A stretch of DNA of 64,000 nucleotides from Sciurus carolinensis (lineage: Eukaryota; Chordata; Mammalia; Rodentia; Sciuridae): NCBI RefSeq assembly GCF_902686445.1, contig NC_062218.1, positions 130,566,594-130,630,593 of the forward strand, given 5' to 3'. Positions 58,201 to 64,000 of this stretch are shown in pieces. The translations under genes and the position numbers were made by a program. Under the pieces are notes generated by a model. The model had not been told where the DNA came from, ran no database searches, and saw only the letters and a program-made list of their open reading frames with translations. Numbering within the stretch: position 1 is the stretch's first letter; each line of letters begins with the position of its first letter.

Positions 58201-61200
58201 TTGTTAAAAAAAAAGTTCTCAGGAAAGAACTGATGGGCTGGATGCAGTGGTACATGCTTATGATCAGCAACTCCAGAGACTAAGGTGGAAGGATCACAAG
58301 TTTGAAGCCAGCCTGGGCAACTTAGCAAGACTCTGTTTCAAAATAAAAAATAAAAAGGGTTGATGATGTAACAGTGGTAAAGCACATCTAATGTATATGA
58401 GGCTCTGGGTTCAATCCCCAGGACTCTCCTCCCAAAAAAAGAAGAGGTACCCTCGCACCCATTGTTGGGAATGTAAATTAGCATAGCCACTATGGAGAAC
58501 AATAAAAAGGTTCCTCAAAACACTGAAAATAACACTGCCATGTGATCCAGTTATCCCATTGCTGGGTGTATAGCTGAAGGAAATGAAGTCAGCATATCAA
58601 AGATATCCCTGTACACACCTGTTTATTGTGGCACTACTCACAATAGCTAACATATGGAATCAGCTTAGCTGCCCCTTAGCAGATGAATGGATGAAGAAAA
58701 TATGATAAATATACACAATGGAATATTATTCAGTCATAAAAAAAGAACAAAATCCTGTCATTTTCAAGAAAATGGATGGAACTGGAGGACATTGTGTTAA
58801 GTGAAATAAGCCAGACTGAAAGACAAGTATCTCATGGCCAGGTGCACTGGTGCATGCATGTAATCCCAGCAGCTCAGGAAGCTGAAGCAGGAGAATTGAG
58901 AGTTCAAAGCCAGCCTCAGCAATTTAGTGAGGCCCTAAGTAATTCAACAAGACCCTGTCTCTAAATAAACTATTTAAAAAGGGGCTTGGGAATATGGCTC
59001 AGTGGTTAAGAACCCCTGGGTTCAATCCCCAGTACCAAAAAAAAAAAGACAAGTATTTTACATCAAACATATTCTCTCATATGTGAAAACTTAAAAAAAA
59101 AAAAAAAGACTTAAAAGTAGAAGAGGAACTCTTTTAGGGACTGGGTAGGGAGAAAGAGGATGTACAGGAGAGGGTAGAAGAAGGGAAGGTAGATCAAAGC
59201 ATGATCTACGTATGTACAGAAATGCCCCAGTGAAATCCACTAATTTGTACAAGTAATATATGTTAATAATTATAATAATAAAGAAGTTCTCAGCTGTGAG
59301 AAACATTGTCAATGAAATGAGTGCTTTGGGGCGGGGGGCAGGGGGAAGGAACTCTGTTAAATGATTATCTCAATTGTAAGACAAGTTCTGATTCAGAAAT
59401 ACTAAAATGCCAGAAGATGTGACTCTTATCCCTCAGGAAACCCAGCAGGTGAGTGTGTGTGTGTCAATCCCTCCCTGTACATAGGGTTGGTTCTCTGTAT
59501 CCACTGCTTCAACCAGTAGCAGACCAATGATCAAAAATATTTGGTATTTACGGAGATTGGTTCCAGGACCCCCAAAGATACCAAAATCTGTGGATGCTCA
59601 TGTCCTTACATAAACTGGCATAATGTTTGCATATAATTTATGCACATGCTCCTATATACTTAAAATTATCTCTAGATGACTTATAATAGCTAGTATAAAG
59701 TAAATACTATGTAAATAGTTGTTGTACTGTATTGTTTTTAATGACATGAAAAAAAGAGTCTCCATGTTCAGAGCAGGCACATTCTCCCCCCCTCACAACT
59801 CCCGTTTTCATTCCACGGTTTTTGAATCCATAGATGCAGAACCTGTGAATACGAAGAGCTGACTGTACTGTGATCATTCAGAGTACTTCTGTATCTTTGG
59901 TATCCTTTAAAATAAAAAGTCTAAATGACACATTTTTTAAAAAATTGAAATGAAACATGCTCTCCTGTTGCAGCATTTATGTCAAGAAGGGGGAGATTGC
60001 TCCCTCACTTAAGAAAGTTCTGGCTGAGAGGAGGGAGGTGCTTTGCTCTGAACAATGAAGTAACTAGATTTCCCTTGGGGGAACAGTGAGACTGGCATTG
60101 GAGAAAAGTGCAGGATCCCAGAGCTGGGCAGAGGAGGAGACAAGCAGGGATCAGGGAAGCCTCAGGCATGCATTAGCAGACCAGGCCTGGAGCAGACACT
60201 CGTGACTTGAATGGTCAGTGGACAAAAGCAGCAACAGTGGTCTTGGTGTCCTGCCAAGTGCTGTCTCCTCTGCCTTATTCCCAAGAATAAGACTGTGACA
60301 TACAACAGAAGATGCAGCCTGGGTTCACGCCTGGAGAGGATAAAGTAGAGAGAAGCAAAAGCCTCAGGAGTGGGCAGGAGCTGGCTGCAGAGGACTGGGG
60401 ACTGGCCAGAGGGGAGGAGACAGGAGCAAGAGGCAAGACACAACCTTCAAAAGCACATATACATGGGCTGGGGAGGTAGCTCAGTCGGTAGAGTGCTTGC
60501 CGTGCAAGCACAAGGCCCTGGGTTCGATCCCCAGCAACCAAAAAAAAAAAGAAAAAAAAAAGTCCATATATAGGAGAAGCCTGTGATACCAGGGTGGAAA
60601 CTCATCTTGACTTATTAGATATTAAAGGGCTGCCCAGAATGATGGGGATCTTGAGGGCATTTGCATTACACATATTTGTGACATTTGTTTGTAAATGTAT
60701 ATGTGTGTGTATTTATTTTTCTCTTGGACCAAACAGTTATGAAAATACATGTAAATATCACTAATATGTATATAATATTTTTCTGTTCTACAGAGAATTT
60801 TCAGAGATGTCAAATAATAACCATCACCTTCCTCTTCCTGGGCTCTAAACTTTTACCAATATGATCCATAAGATACTAACTATCCTGGCAATCATATCCA
60901 AATGGATAAGGCCTTTGTGGCTGCAAAGCTCATCCCCTTCCTTTTGTCCTGTACTTAGATACAGGCTTCTGAATCCCAGGGCTGACTGTGACTTTCACTC
61001 TCTTTGATGTAGTCTCTTGCTTCATCTGGTAACTTCGGATATTTTCAGATCCCAATTTTGACACTGTGACAAAGACTGTGAATTGCCCCCTAAGATCCGT
61101 GCCCCTGGAGCCAGATCTTATGACAAAGGGACAAGTCCTCTGGGCCCCTGCTTCTTCCATTGGCTGGGATGGGGCATTGCATGAGCCATCTCTACCACAT

Positions 61201-62480
61201 GCGTGGACGCCTTTCCAATGAAAGGCAGAGCATTGAGGGAGAAGGGGGAGGCAGGCCTCTTTAATAGCTCTGGATGGCCAAGGAAGAAGATAAGAAACCT
61301 CTACCTTGTTTATACATCTGTTATTTGGAGTCCCAGTGAATGCAGTCATCTATTGTTTCTGTATCCTCCGTCCAAACCCTGCCTTCTGGGAATCTGGTAT
61401 CCAGTTCCCCTGGCTTCTTACAAAATGATGGTTTCCCAACACAATCCTTCCTTTCACTGCCATGACCTTCATATCCATGTATCATTAGTTGTGCTGCTTC
61501 TTCTTCTCCTTCTGCTCCTCTTCTTCTTCTTCTCTTCTTCTTCTTTTTTATTTTTTTTTAGATGGGGTCTCACTATGTTCCCCAGGCTATTCTCAAACTC
61601 TTGGGCTCAAGTGATCCTCTTGCCTCAGCCTTCTGAGTAGCTGGGATTACAGCCACCACCACACCAGCTTTATTTTTCTTTTCATCAACTTACTGTTTTG
61701 TATAAATATATGTATTTTGAAAGCAAACTTTAGATCACTGCCATAAATGGAAAACCCCCCTTCTTGCCATAGAGGGAATGTAACTCTACAAAGAAAGATA
61801 ATAAAAGCAAAACAGACTATTAATTTCCGGCACAATATGTCTAGGTAAGTCTCTGAGCCTGAAGTTATCTCCTTGGAATAATCAGAAAGATTGAAAGAGA
61901 TGGGAAATGGAAATGAGTACTGTTTATATGACCTTATATTTGGTCCCTGGAGGTGCATATCACACCCAAGGGGACACTGTTCCCCACTCAAAAGCTGCAG
62001 AGGAGAAAACAAACATAAAACCAAACAAACTCCCTTTGGGTCATCTTTACTCCTAGGACTTTCTTGTGGATAAAGGCTTGGACCATTACTCACCCACTGG
62101 TAGGTCCTCAGGCAGGTTCACAAATGACATATTTTGCCCAAACGTTGGGGGCATGTTGGCTGCCACTGTAGGGACACAGAGCACTGGGTCACCTTGGACA
62201 ACTCTATAGATCTTGACCCCCACCCCATCCTATGGCAAACCTTCAGCCCAAGTCATCCAGCTGGGGCTGGTTTCCTCCCCAGGCTCTCCAGGTAGCCAGT
62301 CACACACAGAGCTGGGCAACCAGACCTGGAGGTTCACTAATGAGGGACAGCCCCCCCTACTCTGAGAGGTACTGCTGAAGGTCCCCAGTTTATCACTGTT
62401 CTTGTTGAAGAGAGGAGAAACCCACCAGACACCGTGAGGGCAGAAAGCAGGAAGCAGGGCAGCCAAGGCCAGGCCATCAT
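34161..62480 (-). CDS. CDHR2: Cadherin-related family member 2 (protocadherin-24), complete, 31 coding exons
   Basis: CDHR2 is an apical intermicrovillar adhesion protein of intestinal and renal brush borders. It pairs with CDHR5 and binds harmonin/USH1C and MYO7B through its tail. Exons, 5' to 3' on the minus strand (high to low): 62480-62426, 62165-62094, 56701-56562, 56412-56359, 53355-53266, 51430-51341, 50668-50543, 50466-50320, 50237-50162, 50060-49942, 49838-49605, 48645-48490, 48406-48245, 47960-47899, 47179-46936, 46162-45923, 43792-43723, 43415-42810, 41782-41711, 41357-41308, 39772-39621, 39470-39362, 39279-39191, 38766-38698, 38593-38516, 38424-38364, 38282-38158, 37641-37528, 37454-37374, 37146-37089, 34298-34161. 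They sum to 3939 bases, one open frame of 1312 residues (human 1310 as remembered). All phases agree. Layout: signal peptide about 1-21, nine cadherin repeats, membrane span about 1157-1179, 130-residue tail ending DTTDL. Twenty-eight introns are GT-AG; introns after exons 11 and 30 start with GC. Confidence 0.95.
35143..35325 (-). mobile_element. Sciurid B1/ID dimeric SINE, antisense
   Basis: A T-run of about 20, then the reverse complement of the ID half (ggggattgaattcagg) and B1 half (tgaactcacaatcctcctg; tgggattacaggcatgtgcc). On the minus strand it is sense-oriented within the last CDHR2 intron. Confidence 0.9.
36815..36930 (+). repeat. MIR element fragment
   Basis: 'gagcacttgttttatgaccag', 'cttatttaatccccacaacagc' and 'atccagggtcacatgatg' keep the order of a MIR. 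It lies in the last CDHR2 intron. Confidence 0.55.
37212..37345. repeat. Degenerate (ACC/ATC)n trinucleotide tract in a CDHR2 mini-intron
   Basis: About 130 bases of CAC/CAT/CAA triplets, read as (GTG/ATG/TTG)n on the CDHR2 sense strand. The 227-base intron 29 starts at 37373, so the repeat begins 28 bases past that donor. Confidence 0.95.
37885..38035 (+). repeat. MIR element fragment
   Basis: 'gagcaggtgccaggcacctt', 'tctgcagatgaggagcctgaggctcag' and 'gtgactcacccagggtctc' follow the MIR core. It lies in CDHR2 intron 27. Confidence 0.6.
38158..38282 (-). CDS. CDHR2: CDHR2 exon 27: transmembrane helix
   Basis: The exon encodes an acidic stalk ([14 protein letters not shown]), then the membrane span [22 protein letters not shown] (about residues 1157-1179), and the stop-transfer MRK. 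It is a single-pass type I protein. Confidence 0.95.
38364..41782 (-). CDS. CDHR2: CDHR2 exons 19-26: linker 8/9, repeat 9 and membrane-proximal region
   Basis: Exon 19 holds the linker [10 protein letters not shown] (D at about 923). Exons 20-22 form repeat 9 ([35 protein letters not shown]). Exons 23-26 encode a membrane-proximal domain ([65 protein letters not shown]). For exon 25 the acceptor 'attccag' at 38594-38600 is needed. The closer 'ctccag' would introduce a frameshift. Confidence 0.92.
40024..40208 (+). mobile_element. Sciurid B1/ID dimeric SINE
   Basis: 'gctgggtgcggtggtgcttgcctgtaatcc' style head with a high CpG content, 'ccaaagccagcctcagcaatttgg', then an ID half truncated at 'ctcagtgggtaag' and an A-run. 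It is comparatively young-looking. Confidence 0.9.
40232..40268. repeat. (AC)n microsatellite
   Basis: About 18 AC units just downstream of the SINE tail. Confidence 0.97.
42030..42101 (+). mobile_element. ID-like SINE
   Basis: 'gcagaagcttagtggtagagcacttgcccagcatgagtgaggc' style text with a decayed box B 'ggattccatcttcag'. Confidence 0.75.
42102..42140. repeat. (CCCT/CCTT)n low-complexity tract
   Basis: Tetranucleotide CCCT units change to CCTT, then CTCT. Confidence 0.9.
42458..42545 (+). mobile_element. ID SINE
   Basis: Box A 'atgtggctcagtggtagagc' and box B 'gggttcaattcccagc' are intact, followed by an A-rich tail. Confidence 0.85.
42560..42735 (+). repeat. MIR element
   Basis: 'gaggcacctactctatgcag', 'catgctctcatttcacatt', 'aggacacagccaggcag'-like text and 'ggcaggattcgaagcc' reproduce the MIR order, 75 bases past CDHR2 exon 18. 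Confidence 0.6.
42810..43415 (-). CDS. CDHR2: CDHR2 exon 18: large exon covering repeat 7 and most of repeat 8
   Basis: This 606-base exon, the longest of the gene, carries [28 protein letters not shown] and the linker [11 protein letters not shown] (D at about 803). It then carries [20 protein letters not shown], a Cys-Cys pair (VICTKGS...SLCHGWF), [11 protein letters not shown] and [10 protein letters not shown]. An EC-pair-sized exon contrasts with the fragmented exons elsewhere in the gene. Confidence 0.95.
43723..46162 (-). CDS. CDHR2: CDHR2 exons 16-17: cadherin repeat 6 and linker
   Basis: Exon 16 is an 80-codon exon: [27 protein letters not shown] and [15 protein letters not shown]. 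Exon 17 encodes [10 protein letters not shown] across its border (D at about 690), then [14 protein letters not shown]. Confidence 0.94.
44588..44708 (-). mobile_element. B1 (7SL-derived) SINE monomer, antisense
   Basis: 'ttatgttgcccaggttggtctcaaa' and 'cttcagcctcccaagtgactggg' are the reverse complement of a 7SL-type monomer. Confidence 0.75.
44738..44867 (-). mobile_element. ID-like SINE, antisense
   Basis: The reverse complement gives 'ggctgggactgtaactcagtgg', 'cacttgcctagcacatgtgagg', 'gggttcaatcctcagc' and the A/T-rich sciurid tail. Confidence 0.85.
45605..45775 (+). repeat. MIR element
   Basis: 'tgttcactgagtaccttctatagccaggcactc' type text, 'tttcacagaagaggaactta' and 'gtggcccagggcc' fit a MIR. 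Confidence 0.6.
46936..47960 (-). CDS. CDHR2: CDHR2 exons 14-15: repeat 5 body and linker
   Basis: Exon 14 encodes [20 protein letters not shown]. Exon 15 encodes [29 protein letters not shown] and the linker [10 protein letters not shown] (D at about 581). The intron between them contains a MaLR LTR and an ID SINE. Confidence 0.93.
47303..47650 (+). mobile_element. MaLR-type solo LTR
   Basis: It has the sequence style of ERVL-MaLR LTRs: 'aagaggtgatggggcctttaa', 'ctgatctctccctctgat', 'gagatcctcaccagagcctgac', 'gaactgtaagctaattagacctc' and the end 'atagaaaacagactaataca'. There is no coding remnant. It lies in CDHR2 intron 14, antisense to the gene. Confidence 0.7.
47700..47788 (+). mobile_element. 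ID SINE
   Basis: 'gggctggtgatatagttcagttggtagagtgcttgccttgc' type text with box B 'ggttcaatccccagc' and an A-rich tail, 50 bases beyond the MaLR LTR. Confidence 0.88.
48245..48645 (-). CDS. CDHR2: CDHR2 exons 12-13: rest of repeat 4, linker, start of repeat 5
   Basis: Exon 12 encodes [18 protein letters not shown] and [10 protein letters not shown]. Exon 13 encodes [12 protein letters not shown], the linker [10 protein letters not shown] (D at about 475) and [16 protein letters not shown]. The exons are separated by an 83-base intron. Confidence 0.93.
48900..49585. repeat. A/C-rich, degenerate CAC/ACC-type low-complexity block
   Basis: Almost all of CDHR2 intron 11 is strand-asymmetric: short units such as 'accaacaccc', 'caccaatgccaccc', 'ccatccagtccccacc' and 'tcaactcaatgtc' recur without a fixed period. 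No SINE or LINE is recognisable inside. Confidence 0.7.
49605..50237 (-). CDS. CDHR2: CDHR2 exons 9-11: cadherin repeat 3 and start of repeat 4
   Basis: Exon 9 carries [19 protein letters not shown]. Exon 10 carries [15 protein letters not shown] and [10 protein letters not shown] (DRE motif). Exon 11 carries the linker [10 protein letters not shown] (from about 347), a two-cysteine loop (NCSLPDCSF) and the next AYDPDK. The exon 11 donor is AAG|GCAGGT. Using the GT four bases on would break the reading frame into exon 12, so a GC donor is required. Confidence 0.92.
50320..51430 (-). CDS. CDHR2: CDHR2 exons 6-8: cadherin repeat 2
   Basis: Repeat 2 starts [17 protein letters not shown] (DxD calcium motif) and continues through [18 protein letters not shown]. 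It ends in exon 8 with [11 protein letters not shown] (about 233-243), a degenerate linker lacking the usual DxNDNxP. That suggests weaker calcium binding at the repeat 2/3 junction, as in the human protein. The intron between exons 7 and 8 is only 76 bases. Confidence 0.93.
51783..51962 (-). mobile_element. Sciurid B1/ID dimeric SINE, antisense
   Basis: 'gcactgggattgaacccagg' (ID half) and 'ggccttgaacttgtgatcctcctg' (B1 half) in reverse orientation, partly truncated. Confidence 0.85.
52005..52480 (+). repeat. L2 3'-region fragment
   Basis: 'gtgcttaaaaacctccaagtg', 'cagggtctttgcattgctgtttccttgcctgg', 'ctagatcatgagcccctgcagg' and 'cctaagaccgttcttagcac' follow the L2 3' consensus order. It lies in CDHR2 intron 5. 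Confidence 0.6.
53266..62165 (-). CDS. CDHR2: CDHR2 exons 2-5: mature N-terminus and cadherin repeat 1
   Basis: Exon 2 encodes the start of the mature protein ([15 protein letters not shown] through LPEDLPVG). Exon 3 contains [13 protein letters not shown] and the LDYE motif. Exon 4 encodes [18 protein letters not shown]. Exon 5 ends repeat 1 with the calcium-linker motif EDRNDNAP (about residues 117-124). Exon 2 lies 5.4 kb upstream of exon 3; that intron holds SINE, L1 and MER2 copies. Confidence 0.93.
53392..53482 (+). repeat. Second copy of an L2 segment (direct duplication)
   Basis: It is near-identical to 52051-52144: both begin 'ttgtgcttaaaaacctccaa', share 'tctgaggccctctgaggtca' and end 'gctgctcctctgctc'. 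The copies differ by a few substitutions and a 3-base deletion. They flank CDHR2 exon 5 in the same orientation. Confidence 0.85.
53507..53725 (+). mobile_element. Sciurid B1/ID dimeric SINE
   Basis: Complete element: 'ggccaggcacagtggcttac', 'ttcaaagccagcctcagc', 'ctctaaataaaatataaaaatggg', 'gttcaatccctggtacc' and an A-rich tail. Confidence 0.92.
54255..55010 (+). mobile_element. L1 3' end: last part of ORF2, 3' UTR and poly(A)
   Basis: The frame around 54350-54650 translates to the L1 ORF2 C-terminal region ([52 protein letters not shown]). It loses similarity at the TA-run near 54620. The 3' UTR follows ('gcaggcaaatggatgaaattgg') and ends in AATAAAATTAAATAAAAA near 54990. It is a 5'-truncated, dead copy in CDHR2 intron 4. 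Confidence 0.85.
55284..55705 (+). mobile_element. MaLR-type solo LTR
   Basis: Typical text: 'tgctatggtttggatgtgg', 'gaggtggagcctagtgagag', 'ctctccctctggcatggac', 'cgccagagcctggttggtgcc', 'cagaactgtgagctacac' and the end 'taatggaaaatggaccc'. It is related to the LTR at 47303 but longer. No internal region is attached. Confidence 0.75.
55852..56073 (-). mobile_element. Sciurid B1/ID dimeric SINE, antisense
   Basis: A TTTTG-rich end at 55852, 'aggaattgaacctaggggtg' (ID half), 'gagacagggtcttgatgagttgc', 'gcattgaacttgagatcctcctg' and 'gcgtgcgccaccacacccagcc' (B1 head). Confidence 0.9.
57688..57912 (+). mobile_element. Sciurid B1/ID dimeric SINE
   Basis: 'caggcatagtggtgcacacctgtaatcccagc', 'ggtcaaagccagcctcagcag', a linker 'ttgaaataaaatacaaaaaag' and a divergent ID half ending 'gatatccagtaccac'. 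Confidence 0.9.
58233..58440 (+). mobile_element. Sciurid B1/ID dimeric SINE
   Basis: 'ggctggatgcagtggtacatgc', 'caagtttgaagccagcctggg', 'caaaataaaaaataaaaagggttg' and 'ggttcaatccccagg'. Confidence 0.88.
58441..59290 (+). mobile_element. L1 3' fragment split by a SINE
   Basis: The L1 part 58441-58830 shows 'cacccattgttgggaatgtaa', 'gatccagttatcccattgctggg' and 'tggaactggaggacattgtg'. It resumes at 59057 with 'catattctctcatatgtg' and an AT-rich 3' UTR. A B1/ID SINE occupies the middle. Confidence 0.8.
58836..59046 (+). mobile_element. B1/ID SINE nested in L1, with visible target-site duplication
   Basis: The SINE is flanked by the direct repeat AGACAAGTAT at 58821-58830 and 59047-59056. That fixes the insertion point and shows it is younger than the L1 around it. 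Confidence 0.9.
59482..59870 (-). mobile_element. MER2-like (TcMar-Tigger) DNA transposon
   Basis: 'gagattggttccaggacccccaaagataccaaaatctgtgg' style text, 'gcataatgtttgcatataatttatgcacatgctcc', 'tctagatgacttataatagc' and the far end 'ccatagatgcagaacctgtgaatacgaagagctgactgta' are the MER2 body and terminal repeat. Orientation is not certain. Confidence 0.75.
60464..60561 (+). mobile_element. ID SINE with intact tRNA-like Pol III boxes
   Basis: Box A 'tagctcagtcggtagagtg' and box B 'gggttcgatcccc' keep every tRNA-critical base. An anticodon-arm-like 'cttgccgtgcaag' and an A-rich tail are present. Of the ID copies here it is the closest to the parental tRNA-like sequence. I do not call it a tRNA gene because the tail and start match the SINE. 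Confidence 0.88.
61495..61560. repeat. (TTC)n/T-rich pyrimidine tract
   Basis: CTT/TTC units run into a T-run; on the minus strand it is the poly(A)/GAA tail of the antisense SINE that follows. Confidence 0.9.
61551..61672 (-). mobile_element. B1 (7SL-derived) monomer, antisense
   Basis: 'gatggggtctcactatgttccccaggc', 'tcttgggctcaagtgatcctcttgcc' and 'gagtagctgggattacag' are the reverse complement of a 7SL monomer without an ID half. Confidence 0.85.
62426..62480 (-). CDS. CDHR2: CDHR2 exon 1: start codon and signal peptide
   Basis: This exon encodes [18 protein letters not shown], a classic signal peptide (hydrophobic core [11 protein letters not shown], likely cleavage after the VAA that continues in exon 2). 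Two ATGs lie in tandem at 62480 and 62477; the human protein aligns best to the second. The donor used is TCT G|gtgggt, because only this joins in phase to exon 2. A GT six bases earlier (ACG|gtgtct) would shift the frame. An acceptor 'tttcctcctag' at 62489-62499 shows that a noncoding exon lies further upstream, not located here. Confidence 0.85.
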
Positions 62481-63392
62481 GGAGGGACCTAGGAGGAAAG
62501 GTGTTAGGGAATGGCATCTCAACACAGGCCTCCCTCCTTCTGGCAAAGCCCCATCTGCCTGGCTCTGACCTTGAGCCCACCCACTACCTTCACTCAGTAG
62601 TTCTCCTTCAGGGCCCCTGTTACCCTCCATCCACTTTCCAGATGCTCCAGGATGCTCCAGGACTGGGGGTAAACAAAGGGAGAGCCAGGCAGCATGGGCA
62701 GGATGGCTGAACCTAAACTTGACCCTTGAATTCAGCACCCACTCTGTATCAGACCTTACTCCAAGCATCTTAGGTATGAAATTTCATTATTCCTACAACT
62801 AGGAGGTGGCAGTTAAGAACTTGAGGCTGAGGAATGGGCTTTGTCTGAGGTTACACAGAGGATCAATGATAAGACCATGCTCTGAACACAGGTCTTTTGG
62901 ATGATAGAATATATACCTTAACCACAATACTATCCTGCCTGTTTGTCCACATTAACAGCACCCTTCAAACTTAGGGGCCTAGAGAGGGACTATTATTTGT
63001 TCAGGATCATCAAGGCACTATGGATAGGCAGGATCCTCTGTCCCACTTGCTGATACACTTAATAGCTGCCTTGTTAACCTTTCCCAAAGTGTGTTCTGTG
63101 GAACTCAGTCCTGTAAGATTCTTTGCAGCAGAAGCGTTGCCAGGTCACATCAGTTTGGTAAAGGGTGTATTGATTGAGAGCTAGACAAGCACCCTTTGAA
63201 AACTCTCAACCTTCTTGGTCATCTGAAATTACAAGCTATCCTTCATCCAGAAAAAGAAGAAAACGGGAACTTGTTTCCCTGTCATTCAGAGATCTAAAAC
63301 TCCAAGGCTCCTTCATCCTAAAGACAATCGGCTTATTATATAAAGAAGGACAGGCTCCTTAAATGTTTCATCTTTCTGTTAAGAAAGTTTTT

Positions 63393-63441
63393 TGAGCCAG
63401 GCGCAGTGGCACACGCCTGTAATCCCAGTGGCTTGGGAGGT
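63393..63441 (+). mobile_element. 3'-truncated B1 head
   Basis: Only 'gagccaggcgcagtggcacacgcctgtaatccc' type sequence through 'ggcttgggagg' is left. The rest is absent, which suggests deletion or a broken copy. Confidence 0.75.
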
Positions 63442-64000
63442 GTTGCCCTCATTATATATATGGCTTAGGGGACAAGACAGACCCTAAACAAGTAAATAAA
63501 GCACTATATAATAGTTAACTGCATTAATGCTATGAAGGAAGAGAACTCAGGGACCACCACTGTAACCCAGAGCCCACTGAGAAATCATCTAGTCCTAGTC
63601 CTGCTCAGCTGCTTAACTGCTCCTTCCCACCTTCCTTCCCATGAATACACCATAAACATTCTAAATCATGCTTCCGCGTCCCTCCTTCTGCCTCCTGACC
63701 AGCCCTGAGGTTTCCCTGTGTAGTCCTGTGTAGTACAGCATGACCCCTCTGCCTGGAATTTTAAGTAATCAAGTTTTCTTTCAATACCATTAGCTTCTCT
63801 ATGTTATCACCCCGTAACCTTGGTAAATTTAACATCCGTAAGTATAATGAACACATCTGTAAGACTCTGGGATTGATTGATAGAACATGCCACTGGAGAT
63901 GCTTTCTGGGCTCAGGCCACAGATACTGACAGTTTTCCCTTTCTGTCTCTTGGAAAACTCACACTTGGAACTCAGCAGCCATGCTGCAAAGAATCGCAAG
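63442..64000. other. CDHR2 5' flank with no recognisable gene
   Basis: This is AT-rich unique sequence with no CpG island, no long frame and no clear repeat. A noncoding CDHR2 first exon should lie upstream of exon 1 (62489 or higher) but cannot be placed from sequence alone. Confidence 0.6.

Noticed and set aside
60464..60540. Possible genuine tRNA gene
   Set aside because: The boxes are tRNA-like, but the 5' 'gggctgggga' and the A-rich tail match the other ID SINE copies in the window, so it is a retroposon.
1..64000. CRISPR arrays, operons, prophage or bacterial systems
   Set aside because: The window is mammalian nuclear DNA. Direct repeats seen here are microsatellites, SINEs and a protein-coding repeat array.

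Overview
This window is nuclear DNA from a rodent of the squirrel family (ground squirrel or marmot type). It has multi-exon genes with GT-AG introns, CpG islands, poly(A) signals, L1, L2, MIR and Tigger fossils, and MaLR and ERV LTRs. It also carries dozens of copies of two SINE types typical of sciurids: a dimeric B1/ID element and a tRNA-like ID element with an 'ataaaataaaggt'-type tail. The lineage call is inferred from those SINEs.

Three complete protein-coding genes are present. Their order matches human 5q35.2 (SNCB, GPRIN1, CDHR2), with the window inverted relative to the human chromosome. (1) SNCB, beta-synuclein, plus strand: noncoding exon 1 in a CpG island near 1.4-1.56 kb, five coding exons from 2210 to 10286, and a poly(A) signal at 10881. 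(2) GPRIN1, G-protein-regulated inducer of neurite outgrowth 1, plus strand: noncoding exon 1 in a CpG island ending at 20647, a 9.4 kb intron, then one uninterrupted 977-codon coding exon at 30111-33044 and a poly(A) signal at 34011. (3) CDHR2 (protocadherin-24), minus strand: 31 coding exons spliced from 62480 down to 34161. They give an open frame of 1312 codons, covering a signal peptide, nine cadherin repeats, one membrane span and a tail ending in a class I PDZ ligand. GPRIN1 and CDHR2 converge tail to tail, with about 140 bases between GPRIN1's poly(A) signal and the CDHR2 stop.

Layout: 1-1.1 kb upstream flank; 1.1-10.9 kb SNCB; 10.9-20 kb intergenic, with a GC-box cluster and two candidate enhancer motif clusters; 20-34 kb GPRIN1, whose intron is rich in transposons; 34-62.5 kb CDHR2, with several introns of 76-103 bases and larger ones filled by SINE, L1, LTR and MER2 copies; 62.5-64 kb CDHR2 5' flank.

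Functionally, SNCB and GPRIN1 are neuronal genes (presynaptic chaperone-like protein; Go/Gz-coupled neurite outgrowth). CDHR2 is an epithelial brush-border adhesion protein. They are neighbours by synteny, not as a pathway. I found no undescribed gene system. The most notable observations are two GC-AG introns in CDHR2, a direct duplication of about 90 bp flanking CDHR2 exon 5, a CDHR2 mini-intron made largely of trinucleotide repeat, and long antisense open frames across the GPRIN1 repeat region.
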